Shown here one piece after another: positions 18,079 to 26,646 of a DNA stretch of 64,000 nt. The translations under genes and the position numbers were made by a program. The notes under the pieces are model-generated. The model saw nothing but the letters and a program-made list of their open reading frames with translations. It did no database searches and was not told where the DNA came from. Every line of letters begins with the position of its first letter. Position 1 is the stretch's first letter. The stretch comes from Sneathiella sp. P13V-1 (lineage in GTDB: Bacteria; Pseudomonadota; Alphaproteobacteria; Sneathiellales; Sneathiellaceae), in the NCBI RefSeq assembly GCF_015143595.1, contig NZ_WYEU01000002.1, positions 558,001 through 622,000 on the forward strand, given 5' to 3'.

Positions 18079-19647
18079 GTGAAAAAAGCTTCCAAACTGA
18101 GAGAAAGCCAACCCAAACTGGTTGTTCGCAATACAACAACTGACGACATTGTACAAATCAGACAGTTGTATAAAAAAGTCTATCCTCACCTGTCAAATTA
18201 CACAAAGGCTCAAATTCAAGCGCAAATACAACGCTTTCCAGAAGGCCAATTTGTTGTGCTATTTGAAGAGAAGGTTGTTGGTTTCTGTTCCACTTGCCGA
18301 TTGCCAGAAAAGCTGGCACTGGGCAAACATAGCTGGGAAAGTATAACAGGTGGTGGCTTTGCCTCTCGGCATGATCCTAAGGGAGATTGGCTGTATGGCA
18401 TCGAAATCATGGTAGACCCTGATATGCAAGGCAACAGAATAGGACAGCGACTATATAATGAACGCCGCAAACTATGTGTATCGCTTGCATTGAAAGGTAT
18501 CGTTTTCGGTGGCCGTCTTCCTAACCTTGCAAAAAAATGGAAAATTGTGGGCAGTGCCGAGAATTACATTGAAATGGTTTTGAATAAATCATTTCGTGAT
18601 CCCGTGCTCGGCTTTCAGGTTCGTAATGGCTTCGAGCCAATAGGTGTCCTGAAGGACTATTTCCCTGGCGATCAAGCTTCAATGGGATATGCCTCACATA
18701 TGATATGGCATAACCACAAATACATTGATAACAGCACTCATCAAGCGGACCAACAACTGCTAAGAGCCAGTAACAATGTGCGTGTTTCGATTGTCCAGTA
18801 TCAACAACGAAAGTTGTCCGGTTTTGACGAATTTGCAAAGCAGGTGGAGTATTTTGTTGATGTGGTAGCCGCTTATAAAGCGGACTTTGTCCTGTTTCCA
18901 GAGCTATTTACTCTGCAACTACTATCCATTGAAAATGAAGAAATACCAGCTTCAATGGCTATTGAAACACTGACCAGATATACAGCACCGCTTAAGGAAC
19001 TGCTTAGTCGTTTAGCGGTGAGTTACAATATCAACATTATTGGTGGCTCGCATCCCACCAAAGATGAAAATGGCAACATCCTCAATATTTGTTACATTTG
19101 TCTACGTGATGGGTCCATTCATCAGCAGGCCAAGATACACCCGACACCGAATGAAAGTTATTGGTGGAATATTGAAGGTGGTCATGAGCTGCAAACCATT
19201 ATGACGGACTGTGGCCCTATTGGGGTCTTGATATGCTACGATAGTGAATTTCCCGAATTGTCTCGGTATCTTGTGGATCAGGGGGCAGAGATCTTATTTG
19301 TACCCTTCTGCACTGATGAGCGTCAGAGTTATATGCGGGTTAGATATTGCTGTCAGGCAAGAGCCGTTGAAAACCAATGCTATGTTGCTATGGCAGGTAA
19401 CGTTGGCAACTTACCTAACGTTGCGAACATGGATATCCAATATTCCCAAAGCAGCATCCTTACACCTTGCGATTTCCCTTTTTCAAGGGATGGGATCGCC
19501 GCAGATACAACGCCCAATGTAGAGACGGTGGCATTTGCGGACTTACGGATGGATAACCTTAGGGAAGCCAGACATGCGGGAACTGTTCAAAATTTGAAGG
19601 ATCGCCGGTTTGATTTATATTCTGTGAGTTGGAAAGGGGAAAGCTAG
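18079..19647 (+). CDS. GNAT acetyltransferase fused to a carbon-nitrogen hydrolase (nitrilase)
   Basis: A 522-residue two-domain protein. Residues 14 to about 210 form a GNAT fold, with an acetyl-CoA-binding segment D-P-D-M-Q-G-N-R-I-G-Q near 113-123. Residues 233-515 form a nitrilase-superfamily amidase with the full triad: Glu275 (F-P-E-L-F), Lys352 (A-K-I-H-P-T) and Cys386 (L-I-C-Y-D-S-E). It matches the 'nitrilase_Rim1_like' subgroup, in which a RimI-like domain precedes the amidase; the role of that subgroup is unknown to me. The start is a GTG at 18079 after AAAGGG. It stands alone behind a terminator, so context gives no hint. Confidence 0.9.
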   Translation: MKKASKLRESQPKLVVRNTTTDDIVQIRQLYKKVYPHLSNYTKAQIQAQIQRFPEGQFVVLFEEKVVGFCSTCRLPEKLALGKHSWESITGGGFASRHDPKGDWLYGIEIMVDPDMQGNRIGQRLYNERRKLCVSLALKGIVFGGRLPNLAKKWKIVGSAENYIEMVLNKSFRDPVLGFQVRNGFEPIGVLKDYFPGDQASMGYASHMIWHNHKYIDNSTHQADQQLLRASNNVRVSIVQYQQRKLSGFDEFAKQVEYFVDVVAAYKADFVLFPELFTLQLLSIENEEIPASMAIETLTRYTAPLKELLSRLAVSYNINIIGGSHPTKDENGNILNICYICLRDGSIHQQAKIHPTPNESYWWNIEGGHELQTIMTDCGPIGVLICYDSEFPELSRYLVDQGAEILFVPFCTDERQSYMRVRYCCQARAVENQCYVAMAGNVGNLPNVANMDIQYSQSSILTPCDFPFSRDGIAADTTPNVETVAFADLRMDNLREARHAGTVQNLKDRRFDLYSVSWKGES

Positions 19648-19767
19648 GTAAGCCGAATATTTTTTAAATTAAGGAAACCTACGTCTACACAAATAGGGGA
19701 GTATCTTACCAGCTTCTGCAACTGGGTGGAGTATATTCTGTTCTTCAAAGGAATGAACTGATTTCAG

Positions 19768-20499
19768 TCACGGAAGGCCTGTGTAAGTATAATGCAAGAT
19801 GCCAAAAATGCGCCCATTTTGGTATAATTTCTCGATTTCAGTATTGAGGTAATTTACAAATTTTTTTGCTCCCGCATTACACAGAAACCGCTCACCTGCG
19901 GTTTCAAGTTTTAGCTGGTGTTCATAGAGTTTTTGCTTGCCGCTGCTCATGTAGAATATGTTCATGTCCGGTTGGTGGATATAGGCGTATGGCGCGCGGC
20001 CAAGTTTGAGCATCTGGTAGACATCTTCGAGTTTTTTTACAGCAATAAATTTGACGCCGAGATCCTGAACTTCCAAAGGGATGGGAAAACCTTGTCTGAC
20101 AACAATTGATTTTCCCTTCAGATCTTGCAGGGACCCGAACGCATTATTTTTTTCTAGGTAGGCAATTTTTCCATACACTGTGTTGAATGGGATTGATTGG
20201 ATAAGATCTGTTGTGGGAAGGTTCAAACTTTCCGCAAGCTCAAAAGTCCCCGGAAAAAAGCAGGCAGGCTCCTTGGATGAAATCATGAGCTTTAGAGCTC
20301 TGGAATAGGGAAGGACATTAATCTCCACATGTTCTCGCTTCAGGGTTTCCCTCAGCATGTCAACATATGAACCTATACCATTGGCATTTACCAGCCCATC
20401 TATGTTGGGGGCATACAATTTGGGAATAGTCACATGGTCCGCATGGGCTGCGAAACTCACGAGCAATATAATCCATATACTCACAATTTTTTTGAGCAT
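19768..20499 (-). CDS. Orphan periplasmic substrate-binding protein (SBP_bac_3-like)
   Basis: A 243-residue secreted protein with a signal peptide (residues 1-20, ending A-H-A-D). The rest follows the two-lobe family 3 solute-binding fold used for polar amino acids, with the V-L-P-Y-S-R-A-L segment near residue 60 and the hinge-region L-Q-D-L-K-G-K-S-I-V-V-R around 121-132. No ABC permease or ATPase lies nearby, so it either feeds a transporter encoded elsewhere or works as a sensor or scavenger. Three other proteins of this type are in the window (30789, 31589, 34515). The ligand is unknown. Confidence 0.8.
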   Translation of the reverse strand: MLKKIVSIWIILLVSFAAHADHVTIPKLYAPNIDGLVNANGIGSYVDMLRETLKREHVEINVLPYSRALKLMISSKEPACFFPGTFELAESLNLPTTDLIQSIPFNTVYGKIAYLEKNNAFGSLQDLKGKSIVVRQGFPIPLEVQDLGVKFIAVKKLEDVYQMLKLGRAPYAYIHQPDMNIFYMSSGKQKLYEHQLKLETAGERFLCNAGAKKFVNYLNTEIEKLYQNGRIFGILHYTYTGLP

Positions 20500-20778
20500 A
20501 TCCAGTACCTATAACTTGATCTATTCACAAATATATTGTGGGAAACTTAACATAAGTTTTACGTGTGGTTTTCTTTTCACAAAGCAAAAGGCATCCCGTC
20601 TTGTACAATTGAGGAAAATCATCTGTTATAGAAATTCACTTATACATGCCGAAGTTGGGCTGGTGTGTCGTGATAAGTGACCTATGTCAAAAATGGTTGT
20701 CTGCAATGCTTATTCTTGACTTGATAGAGGCAAGTTGATGCCGCTACTGTAGTTTTCCAATGGAGGGAGATTGCATAT

Positions 20779-22155
20779 ATGAGGGAAGCACTTGCGGCAT
20801 GTTGGCCTTTACTTTTGGGTATTGGGCTGATGATGCTGGGCAACGGAATGCAGGGAACGCTTCTGGGCCTTCGTGCCAATCTGGAAGGGTTCCCTACTGC
20901 GATAACCGGTATCATCATGTCTGGCTACTATGTCGGTTTTCTACTGGGCTCTGTATTGACACCGCGCATTCTAGGAAATGTGGGGCATGTGCGCGTGTTT
21001 GCAGCTCTTGCGTCTCTTGGGTCCACCGCCGCATTGATCCATGCTGTCTTTCCCGATCCGACAATCTGGACCATCTTTCGCGTTGTGACAGGTTTTAGCT
21101 TTGCAGGATTATACATTGTAAGCGAAAGCTGGCTGAACGATACCGCGACAAATGAAACACGCGGGCAGATTTTATCTGTTTATATGCTCGTTACCTTCAT
21201 CGGTATAGCAGGTGGGCAGTTTCTTCTAACCATAGCGGATCCTGGTGGATACAGTCCCTTTATCATTGTGTCTATACTGGTTTCCCTCGCGCTTATTCCA
21301 ACGGCGCTGACGGCATCCCCAATGCCAGCTGTCCAGAAAACTGAAAAACTTGGTGTGCGTCAACTTTACCGAATTTCTCCACTAGGAGTTGTTGGTATTT
21401 TGTTTGTTGGTGTGCTGCAAGGCGCTTTCTTTGCGATGGGGGCTGTATTCGGTGGATTGCAAGGGTTGACCGTGTTTCAGATTTCTATGTTCATGTCTTT
21501 GTCGGTTGTGGGTGGCGCCCTGTTCCAAATGCCTATTGGTAAAATTTCCGATATATTTGACCGGCGACAGGTATTGATGTTTTGTGCCCTCATTACAGGG
21601 GCACTTGCCCTTGCAACAGTTTATGTGGCGCAAAATTATTCAGTATATGCATTTTTAGCAATTGCTACTGTCTATGGCGGCTTCTGTATGCCTCTGTATT
21701 CCCTCTGTATCGCCCATACTAATGATCATATGGAGCCATCCCAGATGGTCGCCGCAAGTAGTGGTCTGATTTTGGTAAATGGTGCAGGGGCAATTGTTGG
21801 ACCTATTATTGTCTCCAGTTTGATGGGGTGGTTTGGGGGCATCGCCTTCTATTTATTTATGGCAGCCGTATCATTTGTAATCGTTCTTTTTGCGCTATAC
21901 CGGATGACGCGTCGTCAAGCCGTTCCCGAAGAGGATCAGAACGATTTTGTGGCGATGCCGGTGAGATCTGGTGTGGTCGCGGTTGGTTTGAACCCGGAAG
22001 CGGAATGGGAAGGAGAAGAGGAGGAGCTTTCCTCCGAAGCCGGTGAAGGTTCACTCACCAAGGCCTCCATGGCCATTCTGGAAGATTTATCAGATGACGA
22101 TGATGAAGATGAATTAATGGATGATGGGCCTTCAATATGGAACAGGAACGGCTAA
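20779..22155 (+). CDS. MFS transporter with an acidic C-terminal tail
   Basis: A 458-residue inner-membrane transporter of the major facilitator superfamily, YcaD-like, with about 12 hydrophobic segments in residues 8-400. A D-R-R loop motif lies near residue 262 (I-F-D-R-R-Q) and a glycine-rich G-I-I-M-S-G-Y-Y-V-G-F stretch in TM2. The last ~45 residues are a strongly acidic tail rich in Glu and Asp (D-D-D-D-E-D-E near 445), likely cytoplasmic and disordered, and unusual for the family. A good ribosome site GGAGGGA lies 10 bp before the ATG. The transported compound is unknown. Confidence 0.85.
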   Translation: MREALAACWPLLLGIGLMMLGNGMQGTLLGLRANLEGFPTAITGIIMSGYYVGFLLGSVLTPRILGNVGHVRVFAALASLGSTAALIHAVFPDPTIWTIFRVVTGFSFAGLYIVSESWLNDTATNETRGQILSVYMLVTFIGIAGGQFLLTIADPGGYSPFIIVSILVSLALIPTALTASPMPAVQKTEKLGVRQLYRISPLGVVGILFVGVLQGAFFAMGAVFGGLQGLTVFQISMFMSLSVVGGALFQMPIGKISDIFDRRQVLMFCALITGALALATVYVAQNYSVYAFLAIATVYGGFCMPLYSLCIAHTNDHMEPSQMVAASSGLILVNGAGAIVGPIIVSSLMGWFGGIAFYLFMAAVSFVIVLFALYRMTRRQAVPEEDQNDFVAMPVRSGVVAVGLNPEAEWEGEEEELSSEAGEGSLTKASMAILEDLSDDDDEDELMDDGPSIWNRNG

Positions 22156-22225
22156 ATCCCTATTTCTGAGAGAAAATTGATCCTTTCCGTTGCCGGATGA
22201 GAAAAGGGGCGGTAAAACCACCATT

Positions 22226-23887
22226 ATGACTGATAAATTAAAAATAGCGCTGGCGCAGGCGAACCCAAAACTTGGGGATATCGAGGGTAACATTGCCCTT
22301 GCGAAAGAGTTTCGCAGTGAAGCCGAGGCCGAAGGCGCAGAACTTGTTGTCTTTCCGGAGCTGTTTATCTGCGGCTACCCGCCGGAAGATCTCGTCCTGA
22401 AACCATCCTTCATCACAGCGTGTGAGAAGGCAATGCAGGATCTTGCGGAACTGACGTTGGATGGTGGGCCAGCCATGCTGATGACGGGTCCCCTTTCTGA
22501 GAATGGAAAGCTATATAACGCGGTTTGCCTTCTTGAAGACGGTAAAGTCAGCGCGACACGTTACAAAAACAAACTTCCCAATTATGGCGTGTTTGACGAA
22601 GTGCGCGTGTTTGAGCCGGGGCCACTTCCGGGTCCGATCCCGTTTAAAGGCGTCCGCCTTGGCGTGATGATCTGTGAAGATATGTGGTTCCCAGATGTCG
22701 CCGAATGCCTGAAAGAGACAGGCGCGGAAATGCTGATCGTGCCAAATGGCAGCCCCTTCGATCATGAAAAAGGGGATGCACGTCTGAACTACGCCGTTGA
22801 GCGTGTTATGGAAACGGAATTGCCGCTTGTGTATCTGAACCAGATCGGTGGTCAGGATGAACTTGTCTTTGACGGTGGATCTTTTGTCTTGAACGGCGAC
22901 AAATCTTTACCTGTTCAGATGCCCTGCTGGAAAGAAGATCTTCTGATTACAGAGTGGGAGCGGGGAGCTGACGGCTGGGCTTGCACCACCAACGAGCTGA
23001 AAGACCCTGGCAGCGCCATGTCCCGCATTTACAATGTGATGGTTCTTGGTCTTCGCGACTATGTGGAAAAGAACCGTTTTCCCGGTGTGGTCCTTGGATT
23101 GTCCGGCGGCATTGATAGCGCGCTAAGCGCTGCGGTCGCTGTGGATGCGTTGGGGGCGGATCGCGTGCATTGCGTGATGATGCCATCACGATACACATCA
23201 GAGGAAAGCCTGGACGATGCCCGCTTGTGCGCAGAATATCTTGGCGTAAAACTGGATACGGTTCCGATTGAGCCTGCGGTTGAGGCGTATAATGGGATGC
23301 TTGGGGATTTGTTCGCCGGCACCAATCAGGATATTACGGAAGAAAACATTCAATCCCGTATCCGCGGCGTTACCTTGATGGCCCTCTCCAATAAATTCGG
23401 GAAGATGGTTTTGACCACGGGTAATAAGTCCGAAATGTCCGTGGGCTACGCCACCATTTATGGTGATATGTGCGGCGGATATTCAGTGTTGAAGGATTTG
23501 TACAAAACGCTGTGCTTTGAGGCATCTGAGTGGCGGAACAATAACTTCGAAAGTCACTTCAAAGGGCCGGATGGCCTTGTGATGCCAAAAAATGTCATTG
23601 TGAAGCCACCAACCGCGGAGCTTCGCGAAGATCAAAAAGATGAAGATAGCCTGCCGCCCTATGAGGTGCTGGATGCCATCCTTCATGCTTTGGTTGAGGA
23701 TGAGAAATCCTACGCAGAAATTGTAGCAGAGGGGTTTGACGGTCCGACGGTGACACGTATTCAGAACCTGCTCTATATTGCAGAATATAAACGACGTCAG
23801 GCACCGCCCGGCGTTAAAATTTCCACCCGTAACTTCGGCCGCGATCGTCGCTATCCGATTACAAACGGGTTTAGGGACAACAGATGA
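22226..23887 (+). CDS. nadE: Glutamine-dependent NAD+ synthetase
   Basis: NadE makes NAD+ from nicotinate adenine dinucleotide, using ammonia released from glutamine. Residues 1 to about 250 form the nitrilase-type glutaminase with Glu45 (F-P-E-L-F), Lys114 (Y-K-N-K-L-P) and Cys150 (M-I-C-E-D). The C-terminal half is the synthetase, with the ATP P-loop L-S-G-G-I-D-S and the T-G-N-K-S-E-M motif. About 553 residues is normal. I prefer the ATG at 22226 over a TTG at 22190, since the family starts just before K-I-A-L-A-Q. Its stop overlaps the gltX start (ATGA). Confidence 0.95.
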   Translation: MTDKLKIALAQANPKLGDIEGNIALAKEFRSEAEAEGAELVVFPELFICGYPPEDLVLKPSFITACEKAMQDLAELTLDGGPAMLMTGPLSENGKLYNAVCLLEDGKVSATRYKNKLPNYGVFDEVRVFEPGPLPGPIPFKGVRLGVMICEDMWFPDVAECLKETGAEMLIVPNGSPFDHEKGDARLNYAVERVMETELPLVYLNQIGGQDELVFDGGSFVLNGDKSLPVQMPCWKEDLLITEWERGADGWACTTNELKDPGSAMSRIYNVMVLGLRDYVEKNRFPGVVLGLSGGIDSALSAAVAVDALGADRVHCVMMPSRYTSEESLDDARLCAEYLGVKLDTVPIEPAVEAYNGMLGDLFAGTNQDITEENIQSRIRGVTLMALSNKFGKMVLTTGNKSEMSVGYATIYGDMCGGYSVLKDLYKTLCFEASEWRNNNFESHFKGPDGLVMPKNVIVKPPTAELREDQKDEDSLPPYEVLDAILHALVEDEKSYAEIVAEGFDGPTVTRIQNLLYIAEYKRRQAPPGVKISTRNFGRDRRYPITNGFRDNR

Positions 23888-25215
23888 CAACGAAATTCAG
23901 ATTTGCACCAAGCCCGACAGGTTACCTTCATGTCGGTAATGCCCGTCTTGCCCTGATTAACTGGCTTTACGCCAAAAAGACAGGCGGCATCTTTTTGCTG
24001 CGTCTCGATGACACGGACGAGGAACGATCAACCGAAGAGTTTGCCAATGGCATTCAGGAAGACCTGAAATGGTTGGGGCTTGAGTGGGATGAGCTTGAGA
24101 AGCAATCAGATCGTACCGCAGCTTATGATGCGGCGTTCGATAAGCTAAAAGCAGCAGGGCGCCTCTATCCTTGTTATGAAACTGGGGATGAGCTGGAATA
24201 TAAGCGCAAACGTCAGTTATCTCGTCGCCTGCCACCGGTTTATGATCGCTCCGCCTTAAAACTCACAGATGAAGAAAAAGCAGCGTTTGAAGCGGAAGGG
24301 CGCAAACCTCACTGGCGTTTCCTGCTGGATCAGGAAGTGGTCGGTTGGAACGACCACGTGCGCGGGGATGTTGAAGTTGACTGCGCCAGCATGTCTGACC
24401 CGGTATTGATCCGTTCTGATGGGCGTCCGCTTTATCATTTGCCATCTGTTGTGGATGATATCGACCTGAAAATCACCCACGTAATTCGTGGTGAAGACCA
24501 TGTCTCCAACACGGCTTTGCATATTCAATTGTTCAAGGCGTTGGGTGCGGAAAAACCGGAATTTGCTCATATCCCATTGTTAATGGGGCCGGACGGCGGG
24601 CCATTGTCCAAGCGATTAGGCAGCCTGTCACTCAAAGACTTCCGCGAAGAAGGGTTGGAGCCAATGAGCATCAACTCCTTGCTCGCTCGTCTTGGTACAT
24701 CCGACAATGTGGTGCCTCAGCTGGATTTGGCGGCTGTGATCGAAGGGTTCGATATTGGGCATTTCAGCCGTGCAGCCGCGAAATTTGATCCGGCAGAACT
24801 TCGTAATTTGAACGCCAAGATCATTCACGATATGCCATGGGATCAGGTTCAGGATCATCTGGGTCTTGATGGGGCAAGTGAAGATTTCTGGATGACTATT
24901 CGTGGCAATATCAATGTGGTCGGCGAGGCTGCCCTTTGGTGGAATGTGGTCAGTGGTGACGTTGCCCCCGTTGTTGAAGATCAGGATTTCTTATCCAAGG
25001 CAGCAGAATTGCTACCAGATGGGGAATTTGATGATACGACATGGAAAACTTGGACAACTGCGGTTAAAGATACGTTAGGTGTGAAGGGTAAAGCCCTTTT
25101 TATGCCATTGCGTCAGGCACTGACTGGGCAATCCCACGGACCTGAAATGAATAGAATGATCGTGCTGATCGGGCGGGAGAAAGCCGTTCTTCGATTGGCT
25201 GGTAAAACTGCGTAA
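23884..25215 (+). CDS. gltX: Glutamate--tRNA ligase
   Basis: A class I aminoacyl-tRNA synthetase charging tRNA with glutamate. The 443-residue protein opens with F-A-P-S-P-T-G and the HIGH-type motif L-H-V-G-N; the KMSKS-type motif appears as P-L-S-K-R near residue 241. Alphaproteobacteria often have two GltX proteins; this short form without the usual K-L-S at KMSKS fits the second type, which may charge tRNA-Gln or tRNA-Glu selectively. Which one cannot be told here. It overlaps nadE by 4 bp and cysS follows 18 bp later, so the three are translated from one transcript. Confidence 0.93.
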   Translation: MTTKFRFAPSPTGYLHVGNARLALINWLYAKKTGGIFLLRLDDTDEERSTEEFANGIQEDLKWLGLEWDELEKQSDRTAAYDAAFDKLKAAGRLYPCYETGDELEYKRKRQLSRRLPPVYDRSALKLTDEEKAAFEAEGRKPHWRFLLDQEVVGWNDHVRGDVEVDCASMSDPVLIRSDGRPLYHLPSVVDDIDLKITHVIRGEDHVSNTALHIQLFKALGAEKPEFAHIPLLMGPDGGPLSKRLGSLSLKDFREEGLEPMSINSLLARLGTSDNVVPQLDLAAVIEGFDIGHFSRAAAKFDPAELRNLNAKIIHDMPWDQVQDHLGLDGASEDFWMTIRGNINVVGEAALWWNVVSGDVAPVVEDQDFLSKAAELLPDGEFDDTTWKTWTTAVKDTLGVKGKALFMPLRQALTGQSHGPEMNRMIVLIGREKAVLRLAGKTA

Positions 25216-25233
25216 ATTTAAAGGACAGATAAA

Positions 25234-26646
25234 GTGACCATCAAACTATACAATACAGCGAAGCGCGAAGTTGAAACCTTCGTTCCCCGCGACCCCAAAA
25301 ATGTGGGGATGTATGTGTGTGGTCCTACTGTCTATGACACGGCCCATATTGGTAACGCACGCCCTGCGGTGATCTTCGATGTTCTGGCACGTCTCCTGCG
25401 TCAGGAATATGGCGATGATCATGTGACTTACGTGCGTAATATCACCGATGTTGAAGATAAAATCATTGATGGTGCTGCAAAACGCGGAATTTCTATTGAA
25501 GAACTGACCAAAGAAACAACTGCGCAATATCATGCGGATATGGCCGCACTTGGAGTGGAGCTTCCAAATCGAGAGCCGAAAGCGACCGAGCATATTCAGG
25601 GGATGATCGAAATGATCGAAACTTTGATTGCCAAAGGCCACGCCTATGAAGCCGAAGGTCATGTTCTTTTCTCCGTACCGAGCATGCCAGATTATGGCAA
25701 GCTGTCTGGTCGTAACCGGGATGAAATGATCGAAGGCGCCCGTGTTGAAGTTGCCCCGTTCAAGAAGGATCCCGCTGACTTCGTTCTTTGGAAGCCATCT
25801 CCAGGCGATATGCATGGATGGGAAAGCCCCTGGGGCAAGGGGCGTCCGGGCTGGCATATCGAATGTTCAGTCATGTCTAAGGCTGAACTTGGGGAAGCCT
25901 TTGATATTCATGGCGGTGGTCGGGATCTGATCTTCCCGCATCACGAAAATGAAGTGGCGCAAAGCTGCTGTGCAAATGATGATAAAACATTTGCACGTTA
26001 TTGGGTTCATAACGGCTTCCTGACTGTTGATGGCAAGAAGATGTCTAAATCCTTGGGCAATTTCTTCACGGTTCGGGATTTGTTGGAGAAAACGACCCGT
26101 CTTGAAGGTTGTGCCGGAGAGATCTACCGCTTTGTCCTGTTGAACACGGATTACCGTAAACCGCTCAACTGGACGGAAGACGGTGTGACAAATGCGGAAA
26201 ATTCCCTTGATACCATTTATACGGCTTTGAAAGCCTTGGAAGGTGTTGAAGCAGATGAAACTCAGGTGGCGGAAGGTGTGATCCACCACCTTGAAAACGA
26301 TCTGGATACACCCTTTGCTTTGAAAGAGTTGATCGCCATCGCGAAAGAGGCCAACAAGGCAGGTGATGCGACAGAGAAAGCCCGTTTGAAGGGGCAACTG
26401 TTGGCGGGTGCCAAACTTCTGGGACTGGCACAGCAAAGCCTTGATGACTGGTTTAAAGGCGTTCGGGATACAGGTGAGGCCGAAAACGGTTTGACCGATG
26501 AAGGTATCGATGCTCTGATCGAGGAGCGCGATGCCGCAAAGAAAAATAAAAACTATGCACGGGCCGATGAGATCCGTGATGAGCTAAAAGCTGCGGGTAT
26601 TATCCTTGAGGATAGTCCGGAGGGAACAACTTGGAAGAGGGCGTAA
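25234..26646 (+). CDS. cysS: Cysteine--tRNA ligase
   Basis: CysRS charges tRNA-Cys. The 470-residue protein shows the zinc ligand Cys29 in M-Y-V-C-G-P-T-V-Y, the HIGH motif as H-I-G-N, the second zinc site region G-W-H-I-E-C-S and H-H-E-N-E, and the KMSKS motif as K-K-M-S-K-S-L-G-N. The C-terminal anticodon-binding region is complete. The start is GTG at 25234 after AAAGGACAG. Its stop codon shares one base with the cimA start (TAATG), indicating translational coupling. Confidence 0.96.
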   Translation: MTIKLYNTAKREVETFVPRDPKNVGMYVCGPTVYDTAHIGNARPAVIFDVLARLLRQEYGDDHVTYVRNITDVEDKIIDGAAKRGISIEELTKETTAQYHADMAALGVELPNREPKATEHIQGMIEMIETLIAKGHAYEAEGHVLFSVPSMPDYGKLSGRNRDEMIEGARVEVAPFKKDPADFVLWKPSPGDMHGWESPWGKGRPGWHIECSVMSKAELGEAFDIHGGGRDLIFPHHENEVAQSCCANDDKTFARYWVHNGFLTVDGKKMSKSLGNFFTVRDLLEKTTRLEGCAGEIYRFVLLNTDYRKPLNWTEDGVTNAENSLDTIYTALKALEGVEADETQVAEGVIHHLENDLDTPFALKELIAIAKEANKAGDATEKARLKGQLLAGAKLLGLAQQSLDDWFKGVRDTGEAENGLTDEGIDALIEERDAAKKNKNYARADEIRDELKAAGIILEDSPEGTTWKRA

